A DNA stretch of 51,347 nt, from NCBI GenBank assembly GCA_964604165.1, contig CAZRYF010000032.1:1-51347 (forward strand). Reading direction: 5' to 3'. Positions 34,017-43,185 of this stretch are shown here, in pieces. The stretch is from JAYZDK01 sp964604165. GTDB lineage: Bacteria > Myxococcota_A > UBA796 > CAJQPC01. Position numbers and translations under genes: made by a program. A model generated the notes under the pieces. That model was not told the DNA's origin. It saw only the letters and a program-made list of their open reading frames with translations, and ran no database searches. Each line of letters begins with the position of its first letter. The stretch's first letter is position 1.

Positions 34017-34727
34017 GTGTCCGACTTCACCCCCCTTTGCGCACCGGGCAGCCGGGCCTTCAGCCGGGCGGCCTTCCTCCCTCCAGAGGATCTGGCCCGC
34101 CTGGAGGAGGCCGTGGAGGAGGAAGGAGAGGAGTCCTGGGCGACCGAGGAGCCTCTGTCCGAGGAGGTCGCGCCCGGCGCAGATCCCGAGGTGGCAGCGT
34201 CCGCCCTGGTTGCCGAGCGAACCTACTCCGAAGAGGACGTGGACCGCATGCGCACCGAGTCCTTTCAATTGGGTGTCCTGGAAGGCCGCCAGGAAGCCGA
34301 GGTGGAGTTGGAGCGCATTCGTGTCCAGAAGAAGGCCCTGGAAGAGCTTGCCGACGGGCTGGACGGGGTGCGAAAGAAGATCCACAGGGAGATCTCTCAC
34401 GAGGTGGCCGAGATGGTCCTCTTTGCAGCTCGACGTGTGGTGGGGGAGACCCTCGCCGTGCATCCAGCTGCCTTGATAAAGCTTGTGGAAGGCGCCATTG
34501 GGAGGCTTCCCGGGGACGACGAGGTACGCATTCGGATTCGCCCTGAGGCCGAGGAGATCGTGCGCGGCGCCCTGGGGATGCGTCGGCCCTTTGTGATCGA
34601 GGTGGATGAGAACCTGGAAGGGGGCTGCGTGGTAGAGGCTGCTGTGGGAGAAGTGGAAGCCTCCCTGGAAGCAGCGTTTGCTGGGCTGGGCCAGGCGGTT
34701 GAGGACTGGTTGGAGGAGCAGCGATGA
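34017..34727 (+). CDS. fliH: flagellar export ATPase regulator FliH
   Basis: 236 aa starting at a GTG immediately after the fliG stop. The N-terminal third is acidic and disordered-looking (LEEAVEEEGEESWATEEPLSEEVAPG). The centre is a long helix (RMRTESFQLGVLEGRQEAEVELERIRVQKKALEELADGLDGVRKKIHREISHEVAEMVLFAARRVVGE). The C-terminal domain has VRIRIRPEAEE and the conserved EGGCVVEA. FliH dimers bind FliI and hold it near the export gate. Its stop overlaps the fliI ATG (ATGA). Confidence 0.88.
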   Translation: MSDFTPLCAPGSRAFSRAAFLPPEDLARLEEAVEEEGEESWATEEPLSEEVAPGADPEVAASALVAERTYSEEDVDRMRTESFQLGVLEGRQEAEVELERIRVQKKALEELADGLDGVRKKIHREISHEVAEMVLFAARRVVGETLAVHPAALIKLVEGAIGRLPGDDEVRIRIRPEAEEIVRGALGMRRPFVIEVDENLEGGCVVEAAVGEVEASLEAAFAGLGQAVEDWLEEQR

Positions 34728-36208
34728 TTGACCTGAGTGGTTTTCGTCATGCACTGGAGTCCGCGGCCCTGGAGCGCGTCCGCGGCCGGGTGGTGGAAGT
34801 GGTAGGCACCCTTGCGGAAGCCGAGCTTCCCGGCGCCATGGTGGGTGGGCTCTGTCGTATTGGTGAAGAGACCCTCTGCGAGGTGGTTGGATTCAAGGAG
34901 CACAGAGCGCTGCTCATGCCCCTGGACAACATGGATGGCGTCGCCTACGGCGCACCGGTCACCACCATGGAAGGGGCCGTTCGAATCGGGGTGGGTGATG
35001 AGCTGATTGGTCGCGTCATCGACGGGTTGGGGCGTCCTATGGACGGCGGCCCGCCCTTGCGTCTCAATGAGCAGCGACGGGTGCACTCCCAGCCGCCGGA
35101 TCCCTTGGCCCGCCAGATGATCGCCGAACCCCTCCAGACCGGTGTCCGCGTGTTGGACGGCTTGCTGACTCTGGGGAAGGGCCAGCGCGTCGGCGTCATG
35201 GCCGGTTCCGGCGTGGGCAAGTCCACCTTGATGGGCATGCTTGCCCGCCACGTGAAGTCCGATGTGAACGTCATCTGTCTCGTGGGAGAGCGAGGCCGCG
35301 AGGTCCGCGAGTTCATTGAGCGCGACCTGGGGCCCGAGGGCCTCGCCCGCTCGGTCCTGGTGGTGGTCACCTCAGACAAGTCGCCTGTTCTCCAGGTGAA
35401 GGGGGCGTTCGTGGCCGCTGCGGTCGCCGAGCACTTCCGGGACCAGGGAAAGGACGTCCTGTTGATGATGGACTCCCTCACCCGGTTTGCCATGGCCCAG
35501 CGCCAGATAGGTCTGGCTGCAGGGGAGCCGCCCACCACGAAAGGCTACACCCCCTCGGTGTTCTCTCTTCTGCCCAAGCTCCTGGAGCGGGCAGGCGCGG
35601 GAGACAACGGAGGCAGCATCACCGGTGTCTACACGGTCTTGGTGGAGGGCGATGACATCCACGATCCGGTCGGGGATGCAGTCCGCGGCATTGTGGATGG
35701 CCACATCGTCTTGTCCAGAAGACTCGCGGTGCACGGCCACTATCCTGCGGTGGATGTGCTCCAGTCCTTGTCTCGGGTGATGGTGAACATCACCTCCGGA
35801 GTCCACCAGGAAGCCGCCAAGCACGTGCGGGGGGTCATGGCCACCTGGGAAGAAAACGAGGAACTGATCCGCTTGGGCGCCTATCGAAAGGGCAGCTCCG
35901 AAGAGGTCGACGAGTCCATTGAAAAGAGACCCCTGATGGATATTCTCCTGCAGCAGGGCGTGGATGAAGCCACGCCCATGGGGGACACGATCCAGGCCAT
36001 GGCAAATATCGCTGGCATGAACCTTCCTCCAGAGGCGGCCGCCCAGGCGCCAGGAGACGCAGCCATGGCCCTGGGGTTGGGAGACGCGGGGGCACCCCTG
36101 GGCACAGACGTGGGACAGCGCCCCCGGGGTACCGCCCTGGAGACTCTGGCCCACGCCCAGGACGAGCCCGGGCCTGTGCGCGGCGGTCTCCACACCGAGG
36201 GAAAGTAG
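34724..36208 (+). CDS. fliI: flagellum-specific export ATPase FliI
   Basis: 494 aa. F1-type beta-like ATPase. Walker A is GSGVGKST (residues 161-168, K166). The Walker B region is DVLLMMDSLTRFAMAQRQIGLAAGEPPTTKGYTPSVFSLLPKLLERAG. ITGVYTVLVEGDD and HIVLSRRLAVHGHYPAVDVLQSLSRVM complete the family signature. It energises unloading of export substrates with FliH. The last ~50 residues (from about 440), Ala/Gly/Pro-rich and ending GGLHTEGK, extend beyond the usual ~440-460 aa. fliJ does not follow; the next gene is convergent, two bases away. Confidence 0.94.
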   Translation: MIDLSGFRHALESAALERVRGRVVEVVGTLAEAELPGAMVGGLCRIGEETLCEVVGFKEHRALLMPLDNMDGVAYGAPVTTMEGAVRIGVGDELIGRVIDGLGRPMDGGPPLRLNEQRRVHSQPPDPLARQMIAEPLQTGVRVLDGLLTLGKGQRVGVMAGSGVGKSTLMGMLARHVKSDVNVICLVGERGREVREFIERDLGPEGLARSVLVVVTSDKSPVLQVKGAFVAAAVAEHFRDQGKDVLLMMDSLTRFAMAQRQIGLAAGEPPTTKGYTPSVFSLLPKLLERAGAGDNGGSITGVYTVLVEGDDIHDPVGDAVRGIVDGHIVLSRRLAVHGHYPAVDVLQSLSRVMVNITSGVHQEAAKHVRGVMATWEENEELIRLGAYRKGSSEEVDESIEKRPLMDILLQQGVDEATPMGDTIQAMANIAGMNLPPEAAAQAPGDAAMALGLGDAGAPLGTDVGQRPRGTALETLAHAQDEPGPVRGGLHTEGK

Positions 36209-36210
36209 CC

Positions 36211-37398
36211 CTACTTCTCCAGTCGTCGGGGCAGGAGGTCCTCGCAGAACGGATGCCTTCCCTCCACCGCCAGATCCGCAAGGGCTGCACCGGCCAGAAA
36301 GGCAAATCCATATCCGTGCCCGGTGAACCCGGTGCCCACCACCGCCCCGGCTGCCCCGGGCGCCGGACCCACCAGGGGCAGGCCATCCTGTGAGAAACCC
36401 ATGATGCCCGCCCAGCGGTGGGTGATGGGCGCGGTGACCCCCACTTTCGTCAGGAACTTCTCCATGTGGCCCTGGAGGTCCATGTTCACCACTTCCCGGT
36501 GGCCGGTCTCTGCCTCCGGATCCAGGTTGCGCCACCCCCCGAGCACCACGCAGCCCCGCTCGTCCTGGCGCCAGTAGTCGTATCCGTTGTTGGCGTAGAT
36601 CGGGCAGTCAAACAAGGGGGGGCACTCGGCGGTGGCCAGCATCTGGCCGCGCACAGGGTCCACCTTGTCGACAAACCACGGCAGCAGGTCCCCGGCCCGG
36701 GCGTTTGTGGCCACCACCGCGACGGCGGCCCGCACCTCGCCGCCCTCAGTGCGCACCCGCACGTCTCCCACTGTAGACGCATCCATCTCCACAACCCGCG
36801 TGCCCTCGTGGAGGGTCGCCCCTTCGCTGGCCGCCGCCCGTGCGATCCCCCGCACAAGCCGGGCTGGATCCAGCTCCCCATCCCCTGGCAGGTGCACCCC
36901 CATCTCAAACCCGGCGGCCTGCAGCGCGGCGGGCAGCTCCTTTTTGGAACGCTCCCTGGCCGAAAACCCGTCTTCATTGAGCAGGGCCGCCGACGCGAGG
37001 AGCTCGGCTTCCTCCTCCGGGGAGCCCGCAAGCTGCAAGCTCCCCCGCTTCTGGTAGGCGCACTCAATGTCGTGCTGGCGAATGCAGGTGGCCATACGCC
37101 TATGGTTCTCCACGGTCCAGCTGTGAATCCGCCGGGCCCGCTCCCGCCCCATCAACTCCACCGCCCGGCTGTAGCGCTCGGCGGTGCCCTGGAGAACAAA
37201 CCCGGCGTTTCGTCCGCTGGCGCTCTCGGCCAGGTGTCGAGCCTCCAGCAGCACCACGTCCACCCCCATCTGGGCCAGGTGCAGCGCGGTCGACGTGCCG
37301 CACAACCCGCCTCCGATCACCACGATGTCGCATTCCACGGTGCCCTCCAGGGGACCATGGAGATCGGGCAACGGGTCGAGCCAGTAGGGGGTCGTCAT
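36211..37398 (-). CDS. DAO-family FAD-dependent amine/amino-acid oxidoreductase (PuuB-like)
   Basis: 395 aa. N-terminal Rossmann fold CDIVVIGGGLCGTSTALHLAQMGVDVVLLEA with GxGxxG-type FAD binding. ASGRNAGFV follows, then a DAO middle region (GELDPARLVRGIARAAASEGATLHEGTRVVEMD) and the C-terminal WAGIMGFSQDGLPLVGPAPG, TGFTGHGYGFAFLAGAALADL. The pattern and length fit gamma-glutamylputrescine-oxidase-type and glycine-oxidase-type enzymes; the substrate cannot be fixed. ATG 37398 was chosen because AAGGGACA precedes it and the family N terminus starts here. It converges on fliI and follows the YaiI-like gene on the same strand. Confidence 0.85.
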   Translation of the reverse strand: MTTPYWLDPLPDLHGPLEGTVECDIVVIGGGLCGTSTALHLAQMGVDVVLLEARHLAESASGRNAGFVLQGTAERYSRAVELMGRERARRIHSWTVENHRRMATCIRQHDIECAYQKRGSLQLAGSPEEEAELLASAALLNEDGFSARERSKKELPAALQAAGFEMGVHLPGDGELDPARLVRGIARAAASEGATLHEGTRVVEMDASTVGDVRVRTEGGEVRAAVAVVATNARAGDLLPWFVDKVDPVRGQMLATAECPPLFDCPIYANNGYDYWRQDERGCVVLGGWRNLDPEAETGHREVVNMDLQGHMEKFLTKVGVTAPITHRWAGIMGFSQDGLPLVGPAPGAAGAVVGTGFTGHGYGFAFLAGAALADLAVEGRHPFCEDLLPRRLEK

Positions 37399-37420
37399 GG
37401 TGTCCCTTTGAGTTCCGGAG

Positions 37421-37888
37421 TCAACGCGTCGCCGCCGCCAACCACCGATCCAACGCCCCAGCAAAGCGCTGCTTGTCTTTCGGCCCATAGGCCGTCGGCC
37501 CCCCCGTCATGATGCCGCTGCCGCGGAGATCATCCATGAAGTCCCGGGCCTGCAGCCGCTCGCCGATGTTGGCCTCCGTCAGAAGCTCCCCCCGAAACCG
37601 GATGACGGTGGCCCCCACCTCGATGACCCGTGCGGCCAGCGGAATGTCTGAGGTGATGACCAGGTCGCCCTTCCTGCAGTGCTCCGCGATGTAGTCATCG
37701 GCCACATCCAGGCCGCTGCCCACCTGCAGGGCACGGATGCAGGACGCTTTGGGCACCTGCTGGAAACTGTTCGCCACCAGCACCAGCTCCAACCGTGTGC
37801 GAATACTGGCTTTGAAGAGGATCTCCTTGGCATCCCTCGGCACACCGTCGCCGTCGAGCCAGATCGTGGGGCGATCTGTGGGGGTCAT
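37421..37888 (-). CDS. YaiI/YqxD family (DUF188) protein
   Basis: 155 aa, full family length. Diagnostic wording: IWLDGDGVPRDAKEILFKAS (a PIN-like acidic motif LDGDG), LVLVANSFQQVP, VGSGLDVADDYIAEHCRKGDLVITSDIPLAARVIEVGATVIRFRGELLTEANIGERLQARDFMDDLRGSG, and MTGGPTAYGPKDKQRFAGALDRWL. The biochemical role is not established; the domain resembles PIN-type nucleases. ATG 37888 gives the standard N terminus. It lies 22 bp upstream of the oxidoreductase gene on the same strand and may be cotranscribed with it. Confidence 0.9.
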   Translation of the reverse strand: MTPTDRPTIWLDGDGVPRDAKEILFKASIRTRLELVLVANSFQQVPKASCIRALQVGSGLDVADDYIAEHCRKGDLVITSDIPLAARVIEVGATVIRFRGELLTEANIGERLQARDFMDDLRGSGIMTGGPTAYGPKDKQRFAGALDRWLAAATR

Positions 37889-37910
37889 GCCCGCCCGTCG
37901 ATCACCGGGC

Positions 37911-40049
37911 TCACCGCACCCAAAGCGTCTGCCAGGTGTGGGTGCTGCCGCCGCCGCCGTATCCCTCCAGGTAGCCGGGGTAGGTGGAGCTTTGGTCGTA
38001 CTGAGCCAACGGCACAATCTGCATCCACCAGCACCCAACGCTGTCCCCGCTGTCCACATCGCTGCTCATGGCGTAGTTGCCGGCGGCTGTGTAGTGTCGG
38101 TCATGCAAGCCGTTGAATCCGCTGCAGGTGGTGGATTCCTCGCCGTCGAGCAGCGTGTAGTCGGATCCATCGGTGGTGGCGCTGAAGGGGTTGTGGCCCT
38201 GGGTCCACACGGTGAAGTGGGAGCGGGTGCCCGTGTTCCAGGTGCTGCTGTTTCCCACCTCAAGACGCAGGGTGAAGGTGCCGGTGGCATCGGAGAAGTC
38301 GGCCAACTCCACGAGTTTTGAGTAGTCGTTTCCGTTGGGAGAACCCACATCGGTGTGGGCGCTGCTGCTCCAGAAGGTCGGGTAGTGGGAGGAGAACATG
38401 CGCGTCCAGCCCCCTCCATCGTCGCTCATGTCGCACCAGGCCTGCCAGGAGTCGGTGGGGTCCCCGTCCTCGTCCGGGTCCAGCCAGTACAGACCGTCCA
38501 CCGCGGCTGTGTTGCTCGACAGCACCGCATCACAGCTGGCGGCAGCACACAGGGCCGAGCTTCCCTGCCAGCCCTCGTCCACCTGTCCGTCGCAGTCGTT
38601 GTCGGCCCCGTCGCAGGCCTCCGTGGCCCCCGGGTTCACGGCGCTGTCGCCATCATCGCAGTCCAAGCTGTTGTCGATGTACCCGGAGGGTTGGCTGCAG
38701 GCGCTGGCGGTCTGTACGGGGTTTCCGTATCCGTCGCTGTCTGCATCCAAGTACCAGGTGCTGCCGTTGCCCGTGTTGTCGTCTACGGTGCCGTTGCAGT
38801 CGTTGTCCACGCCGTCACAGGTCTCGGCCTGCCCGGGACTCTGGTTGGCGCCGCCGGCGCTGGGATCGTCGTTGCAGTCCGTGTTGTCGGAGACTTGATT
38901 GCTCTGTGCATTGCAGGAGAGGGCGCCTGTGGCTGGGTCCCCGTAGCCGTCGCCGTCGGCGTCGGTGTACCAGGAGGTGGAGTCTATTGCATCGGCCTCG
39001 TCTGTCTGGGCGTCGCAGTCGTTGTCGACCCCATCGCAGAATTCCAGGGCCGCGGGACTGATGGTTGCAGCCGTGTCGTCACAGTCATCCCCGTGGGTGG
39101 AGTAGCCGGGAGGAGGAGCGCAGGCGTCGATGGTGCTGGCTGCATCCCCAAATCCATCCCCGTCTCCATCCGCATACCAGGGGGAGGTCACCCCCTCGTC
39201 CACGGTGCCATCGCAGTTGTTGTCGGCGGCGTCGCAGACCTCGGTGGCCCCGGGGTGGCTGGTGGAGTCCAGGTCGTCGCAGTCGTCCGAGCTGGCCACA
39301 AAGCCGGTGGGGGCGCTGCAGGCGGCCTGCTGGAACTGGGTGCCGCCATAGCCGTCCCCATCGGCGTCGCCGTACCAGTTTGTGGCGTCCGTGGCGCTGG
39401 GCTCGTCGACCTCGCTGTCGCAGTCGTTGTCCACGCCATCGCAGATCTCGTCGGCGGCATGGTTCGCGTTCGCATCGTTGTCGTCACAATCCTCGCAGGC
39501 CGCGTGCCCATCGCCATCGGCATCGGCCCAGCCCACAGAACCATCGCAGTTGTAGTCGTTGGGGTCGGTGCAGTCGGTTTCGGACGCGCCCGGGTGGTAG
39601 CTCGGGTCTGCATCGTCACAGTCTCCCTCGTGCAGCACAAACCCGGCGGGAGCCGCGCAGGCCACGCTCGCGGTGCCGGCTCCCCATCCGTCCCCATCTG
39701 CGTCCAGGAACCAGTCGGTGGCATCGGTGGCGCTGTTTTCGTCGATGGTGCCGTCGCAGTTGTTGTCTTTCAAATCGCACACCTCCTCGGCATCCGGGTG
39801 GATGGCAGCATCCGAGTCGTCGCAGTCTGCGGTGTCGTCGAACCCGTCTCCGTCGTTGTCGATTACCGGCGGGGCGGTGTCTTCTGTACCGGTGTCTTCT
39901 GTACCGGTGTCTTCAGGGCCGGTATCTTCCAACCCCGTCTCCAGCTGGCCGGTCTCGACGTTTCCGGTCTCCGCCGGGGTGTCCTTGCCCCGACAAGCGG
40001 GCCCAAGGAACAAGAGCAGGGTCAGCGCCAGGGAAATGCGAGCGGTCAT
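37911..40049 (-). CDS. lipoprotein with seven MopE-type metal-binding repeats and a fibrinogen-like C-terminal domain
   Basis: 712 aa from ATG 40049, preceded by GGAGG. It has a signal peptide with lipobox GPAC, then a Thr/Glu/Gly-rich linker with ED-TG-T repeats (residues about 20-60). Seven ~55-residue repeats follow, with the pattern DADGDGYG...C....GDCDD....HPGATEVCDGVDNDCDGTVDE (residues about 62-480), known as putative metal-binding motifs from MopE. The last ~230 residues resemble a fibrinogen-related domain: C-A-VL..., DGLYWLDPDEDGDP, AWCDMSDDGGGWTRMFSSH, and a later CSGFNGLHDRHYTA. This suggests a surface-exposed, metal-stabilised adhesin or carbohydrate-binding lipoprotein (inference). 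It lies 20 bp upstream of the YaiI-like gene. Confidence 0.82.
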   Translation of the reverse strand: MTARISLALTLLLFLGPACRGKDTPAETGNVETGQLETGLEDTGPEDTGTEDTGTEDTAPPVIDNDGDGFDDTADCDDSDAAIHPDAEEVCDLKDNNCDGTIDENSATDATDWFLDADGDGWGAGTASVACAAPAGFVLHEGDCDDADPSYHPGASETDCTDPNDYNCDGSVGWADADGDGHAACEDCDDNDANANHAADEICDGVDNDCDSEVDEPSATDATNWYGDADGDGYGGTQFQQAACSAPTGFVASSDDCDDLDSTSHPGATEVCDAADNNCDGTVDEGVTSPWYADGDGDGFGDAASTIDACAPPPGYSTHGDDCDDTAATISPAALEFCDGVDNDCDAQTDEADAIDSTSWYTDADGDGYGDPATGALSCNAQSNQVSDNTDCNDDPSAGGANQSPGQAETCDGVDNDCNGTVDDNTGNGSTWYLDADSDGYGNPVQTASACSQPSGYIDNSLDCDDGDSAVNPGATEACDGADNDCDGQVDEGWQGSSALCAAASCDAVLSSNTAAVDGLYWLDPDEDGDPTDSWQAWCDMSDDGGGWTRMFSSHYPTFWSSSAHTDVGSPNGNDYSKLVELADFSDATGTFTLRLEVGNSSTWNTGTRSHFTVWTQGHNPFSATTDGSDYTLLDGEESTTCSGFNGLHDRHYTAAGNYAMSSDVDSGDSVGCWWMQIVPLAQYDQSSTYPGYLEGYGGGGSTHTWQTLWVR

Positions 40050-40069
40050 GGGTGCCTCCGAGGGGTAGA

Positions 40070-43000
40070 CTATCGGAAATCCCGACTTTTTGTTGTGATC
40101 CCCTCCACAGGCAAGCGCTGGAATTGCCAGGCCAGAATGGAGATCGCTTCCTCCTGGCGCTGGATTTTTCCGGTCACCACCAGCAGGTTCTCCCCCCGCA
40201 CCATGCGGCGCTGGCGCTCGTACACCTTGGGCCACACCACGATGTTTGCCATGCCGGTTTCATCCTCCAGGGTCATGAACAAGACCCCCGAGGCTGTGTG
40301 GGGACGCTGGCGGCAGGTGACCATGCCCGCGATGCGCACCCGAGCGCCCTCGGCCTGCGTCCCCAGCTGATCGATGGGCAGCACCCCCTGCAGATGCTCT
40401 CGCACCAGTCCCACCGGGTGGGCATCCAGGCACAGGCCCGTGGCCCGATAGTCCTCCTGGAGATTCTCCAGGGCGGTGGGTACGGGCAGGTGGGCGTCGT
40501 CCTGGGGGGGCTCCACCCCGTCCAGAAGCGGGCCGTTCCACAGACCCTCCACTTGCCACAGGGTCTCCCGCCGGCAGCGCCCGAGCATCTTCAGCGCCCC
40601 GGCCCGGGACAGCTTGCGCAGCTCGCCCTTGTTCAGCCCCGCCCGGTGCCCCAGGTCCGCCACGCCGGCAAAGGCAGCCTCCCCGCGGGCGGCCTCGATT
40701 CGCCGGGCGGCCTCTTCTCCAAACCCCTGAATCTGCCGCAGCCCCAGGCGCAGCGCCCATTCTCCCTGGCTCCCCGCCTCCAGGGTGCAGTCCCACGCGC
40801 TGGTGGCTGCACACACCCCCCGCACCTCCACCCCGTGGCGCCGCACATCCGCCACCAGGAGCGCCGGGGTGTAGAAGCCCATGGGTTGGCTGTTCAGCAG
40901 GGCACAGGCAAAGGCCGCCGGGTGGTGACACTTCAAATAAGCGCTCACATACACCAGCAGGGCAAACGAGGCGGCGTGGGATTCGGGAAAGCCGTATTCG
41001 CCGAACCCCATGATCTGCTGGGCGATCTGCCCTGCATAGGCCTGGTCGATGCCCTTGTTCTTCATGTTGGCCACAAGCTGCTGGATCAAGGGGTCCAGCC
41101 CCCCCCGCTTTCGCCACGCCCCCATGGCCCGCCGCAGGGCATCGGCCTGGCCGGGCGTGAAGTCCCCCACGGCCATGGCCATCTCCATGACCTGCTCCTG
41201 GAAGATGGGGACCCCCAGGGTGCGCTCCAGAATCGGCTTCAGGGCCGGGTGGGCATAGACCACTGGCTCTTTGCCGGCGCGGCGGTTCAGGTACGGGTGC
41301 ACCATGCCCCCCTGGATGGGGCCCGGGCGCACAATGGAGATCTCGATCACCAGGTCGTAGAAGCAGGTGGGCTTCAAGCGCGGCAGCATGGACATCTGGG
41401 CCCGGGACTCCACCTGGAAGATGCCCACCGTGTCCGCCTTGCAGAGCATGCGGTAGACCGCGGGATCCTCCGGGGGGATGTTCGCAAGGTGCAGGTCAGG
41501 ACCACCTGTTTTCCGTATTAGATCGAAACATTTTCGAATGGCGGTCAACATGCCGAGGGCCAGCACATCCACCTTGATGAAACCCACCGCGTCCACGTCG
41601 TCCTTGTCCCACTGAATCACCGTGCGATCCTTCATGGAGGCGGGCTCCACAGGGCACCGGGTTCGCAGGTTCTCCGCGGCGATCACGAACCCCCCGACGT
41701 GGATGGAGGTGTGTCGCGGAAAACCCTGGATTTCCCGGGACCTCTCCAGGGTGGCGAAAACCCGGGGATTCGACGGATCCACCCCTGCCTCCTGCGCCTG
41801 TTTCTGGTTCAGAGAACCCCGCCCCCGATCCGTGGCCTTGGCCATGCGCCCCACCTGCTCCAGAGAGAGCCCAAAGGCCTTCCCCACGTCGCGAACGGCC
41901 GATCTGGGCCGGTAGGAGATGACCTCGTTTACCAGGGCGGCCCGGTGGCGGCCGTACTTCTCATAGATGGCTTGGATGATCTCCTCTCGTCGCTCGTGTT
42001 CAAAGTCCACATCGATGTCCGGCGGCTCCCCCCGCTCCCGGGAAATGAAGCGCTCAAACAGCATGTTGGATCGGCTGGGATCCACCGCGGTGATCCCCAG
42101 GGCGTAGCACACGGCGGAGTTGGCGGCGCTGCCCCGGCCCTGACACAAAATATCGCGCTCTCTTGCCATGGCGACGATGTCCTGGACCGTGAGGAAGTAG
42201 GTGGCGAAACCCAGCTCGTCGATCAGGGCCATCTCGTGGCGAATTTGTGCCTGGACCTTGGACGGTGTGCCGTCTGGCCAGCGCTCCTTGCAGCCTCGAT
42301 CCACCAGGACGGCGAGCCAGCTCATGGGGTCGTGGCCGTTCGGCACCACCTCCCGGGGATAGCGGTAGGTCAGCTGGCCCAGGTCGAAGGTGCACCGGGC
42401 GGCGACCTCGGCGGTGCGGTGGACCCAGTCCGGGTGGTCGCTGAAAAGTTCGAGCATGGACTGGGGACTGCGCAGGTGGCGCTCGGCGTTGGGTTCCAGC
42501 AAGCGCCCGGCGGTCTCCAGGGTGCAGTGGTGCTGAATGCAGCGCTGGACGTCTTGCAGGGGTTGGCGGGTGGGGGTGTGGGTGAGCACCCGGCCCACGG
42601 CCACCAACGGGCGGCCCAGGCGCAGGGCCAGGGCCTCGGCAGCCGCCACCCGCGCCCCATCAGTGGGCAGCCGCTGGCGAAAGGCCTCCACGTAGAGGCG
42701 ATCCCCGAAGGCATCCGCCAGGTCGCCGGCCGCCGGGTGCCCCCCCCAGTCCGCTCCCACCAGGGCGACGAGCCCCGGTGCGCACTCCAACAGGTCGGCC
42801 AGGGGCAGGAGGGCGTCGTTCTTGGGGCGCCCCTCCCGCCCCCGGGTCAGGAGCTCACACAGGTTGCCCCACCCGGCGCTGTCCATGGCGTGCAGCACCA
42901 CGTCCGGTGCTCCTTCCAGGGTCAACCCGGCCCCGTGGAGCACCTGGAGCCCTCGCTGTTGCCCGGCCTTCCAGGCGCGGACCAGCCCGTAGACCCCGTC

Positions 43001-43141
43001 TTGATCGCAGATCCCCAGGGCCGACAAGCCCATCTCGGCGGCCTGCTCCACCAATTCCGTGGGCATGGAGGCGCCCTCGTGGAACGAGAACGCACTCTGG
43101 CAGTGCAGCTCAGCGTAGGACGGAAGCTCGGCGTAGGACAC
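40070..43141 (-). CDS. dnaE2: error-prone DNA polymerase III alpha subunit DnaE2
   Basis: 1023 aa, shorter than replicative DnaE as expected for DnaE2. It has an N-terminal PHP domain (AELHCQSAFSFHEGAS, ALGICDQDGVYG). The palm motif is ILCQGRGSAANSAVCYALGIT with PPDIDVDFEHERREE, where D375 and D377 are the likely catalytic pair. The fingers contain GFPRHTSIHVGGFVI and RPGPIQGGMVHPYLNRR. Near the C terminus an OB fold reads RVRIAGMVTCRQRPHTASGVLFMTLEDETGMANIVVWP. The start is GTG 43141, ten bases from a LexA box. It performs translesion synthesis with ImuB; imuB is 1.5 kb upstream on the same strand, separated by a multicopper oxidase gene. Confidence 0.95.
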   Translation of the reverse strand: MSYAELPSYAELHCQSAFSFHEGASMPTELVEQAAEMGLSALGICDQDGVYGLVRAWKAGQQRGLQVLHGAGLTLEGAPDVVLHAMDSAGWGNLCELLTRGREGRPKNDALLPLADLLECAPGLVALVGADWGGHPAAGDLADAFGDRLYVEAFRQRLPTDGARVAAAEALALRLGRPLVAVGRVLTHTPTRQPLQDVQRCIQHHCTLETAGRLLEPNAERHLRSPQSMLELFSDHPDWVHRTAEVAARCTFDLGQLTYRYPREVVPNGHDPMSWLAVLVDRGCKERWPDGTPSKVQAQIRHEMALIDELGFATYFLTVQDIVAMARERDILCQGRGSAANSAVCYALGITAVDPSRSNMLFERFISRERGEPPDIDVDFEHERREEIIQAIYEKYGRHRAALVNEVISYRPRSAVRDVGKAFGLSLEQVGRMAKATDRGRGSLNQKQAQEAGVDPSNPRVFATLERSREIQGFPRHTSIHVGGFVIAAENLRTRCPVEPASMKDRTVIQWDKDDVDAVGFIKVDVLALGMLTAIRKCFDLIRKTGGPDLHLANIPPEDPAVYRMLCKADTVGIFQVESRAQMSMLPRLKPTCFYDLVIEISIVRPGPIQGGMVHPYLNRRAGKEPVVYAHPALKPILERTLGVPIFQEQVMEMAMAVGDFTPGQADALRRAMGAWRKRGGLDPLIQQLVANMKNKGIDQAYAGQIAQQIMGFGEYGFPESHAASFALLVYVSAYLKCHHPAAFACALLNSQPMGFYTPALLVADVRRHGVEVRGVCAATSAWDCTLEAGSQGEWALRLGLRQIQGFGEEAARRIEAARGEAAFAGVADLGHRAGLNKGELRKLSRAGALKMLGRCRRETLWQVEGLWNGPLLDGVEPPQDDAHLPVPTALENLQEDYRATGLCLDAHPVGLVREHLQGVLPIDQLGTQAEGARVRIAGMVTCRQRPHTASGVLFMTLEDETGMANIVVWPKVYERQRRMVRGENLLVVTGKIQRQEEAISILAWQFQRLPVEGITTKSRDFR

Positions 43142-43150
43142 GGACGATAC

Positions 43151-43170
43151 CTGAACGGGTGTTCAGTATA
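43151..43170 (-). promoter_or_regulatory. LexA/SOS box and -10 of dnaE2
   Basis: A perfect inverted repeat CTGAAC-GGGT-GTTCAG (43151-43166) overlaps a TATACT -10 on the minus strand (43165-43170). On the minus strand it reads CTGAACACCCGTTCAG, which fits the LexA box published for Myxococcus xanthus (CTRHAMRYBYGTTCAG, from memory). The same 20 bp occurs before imuB. Confidence 0.85.
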
Positions 43171-43185
43171 GCACGCCCGCTGGCC

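Noticed and set aside
38355..41521. Plus-strand open frames antisense to the MopE/fibrinogen-like gene and dnaE2
   Set aside because: Repetitive translations mirror the codon pattern of the Asp/Cys repeats and the dnaE2 frame; no start signals or domains.
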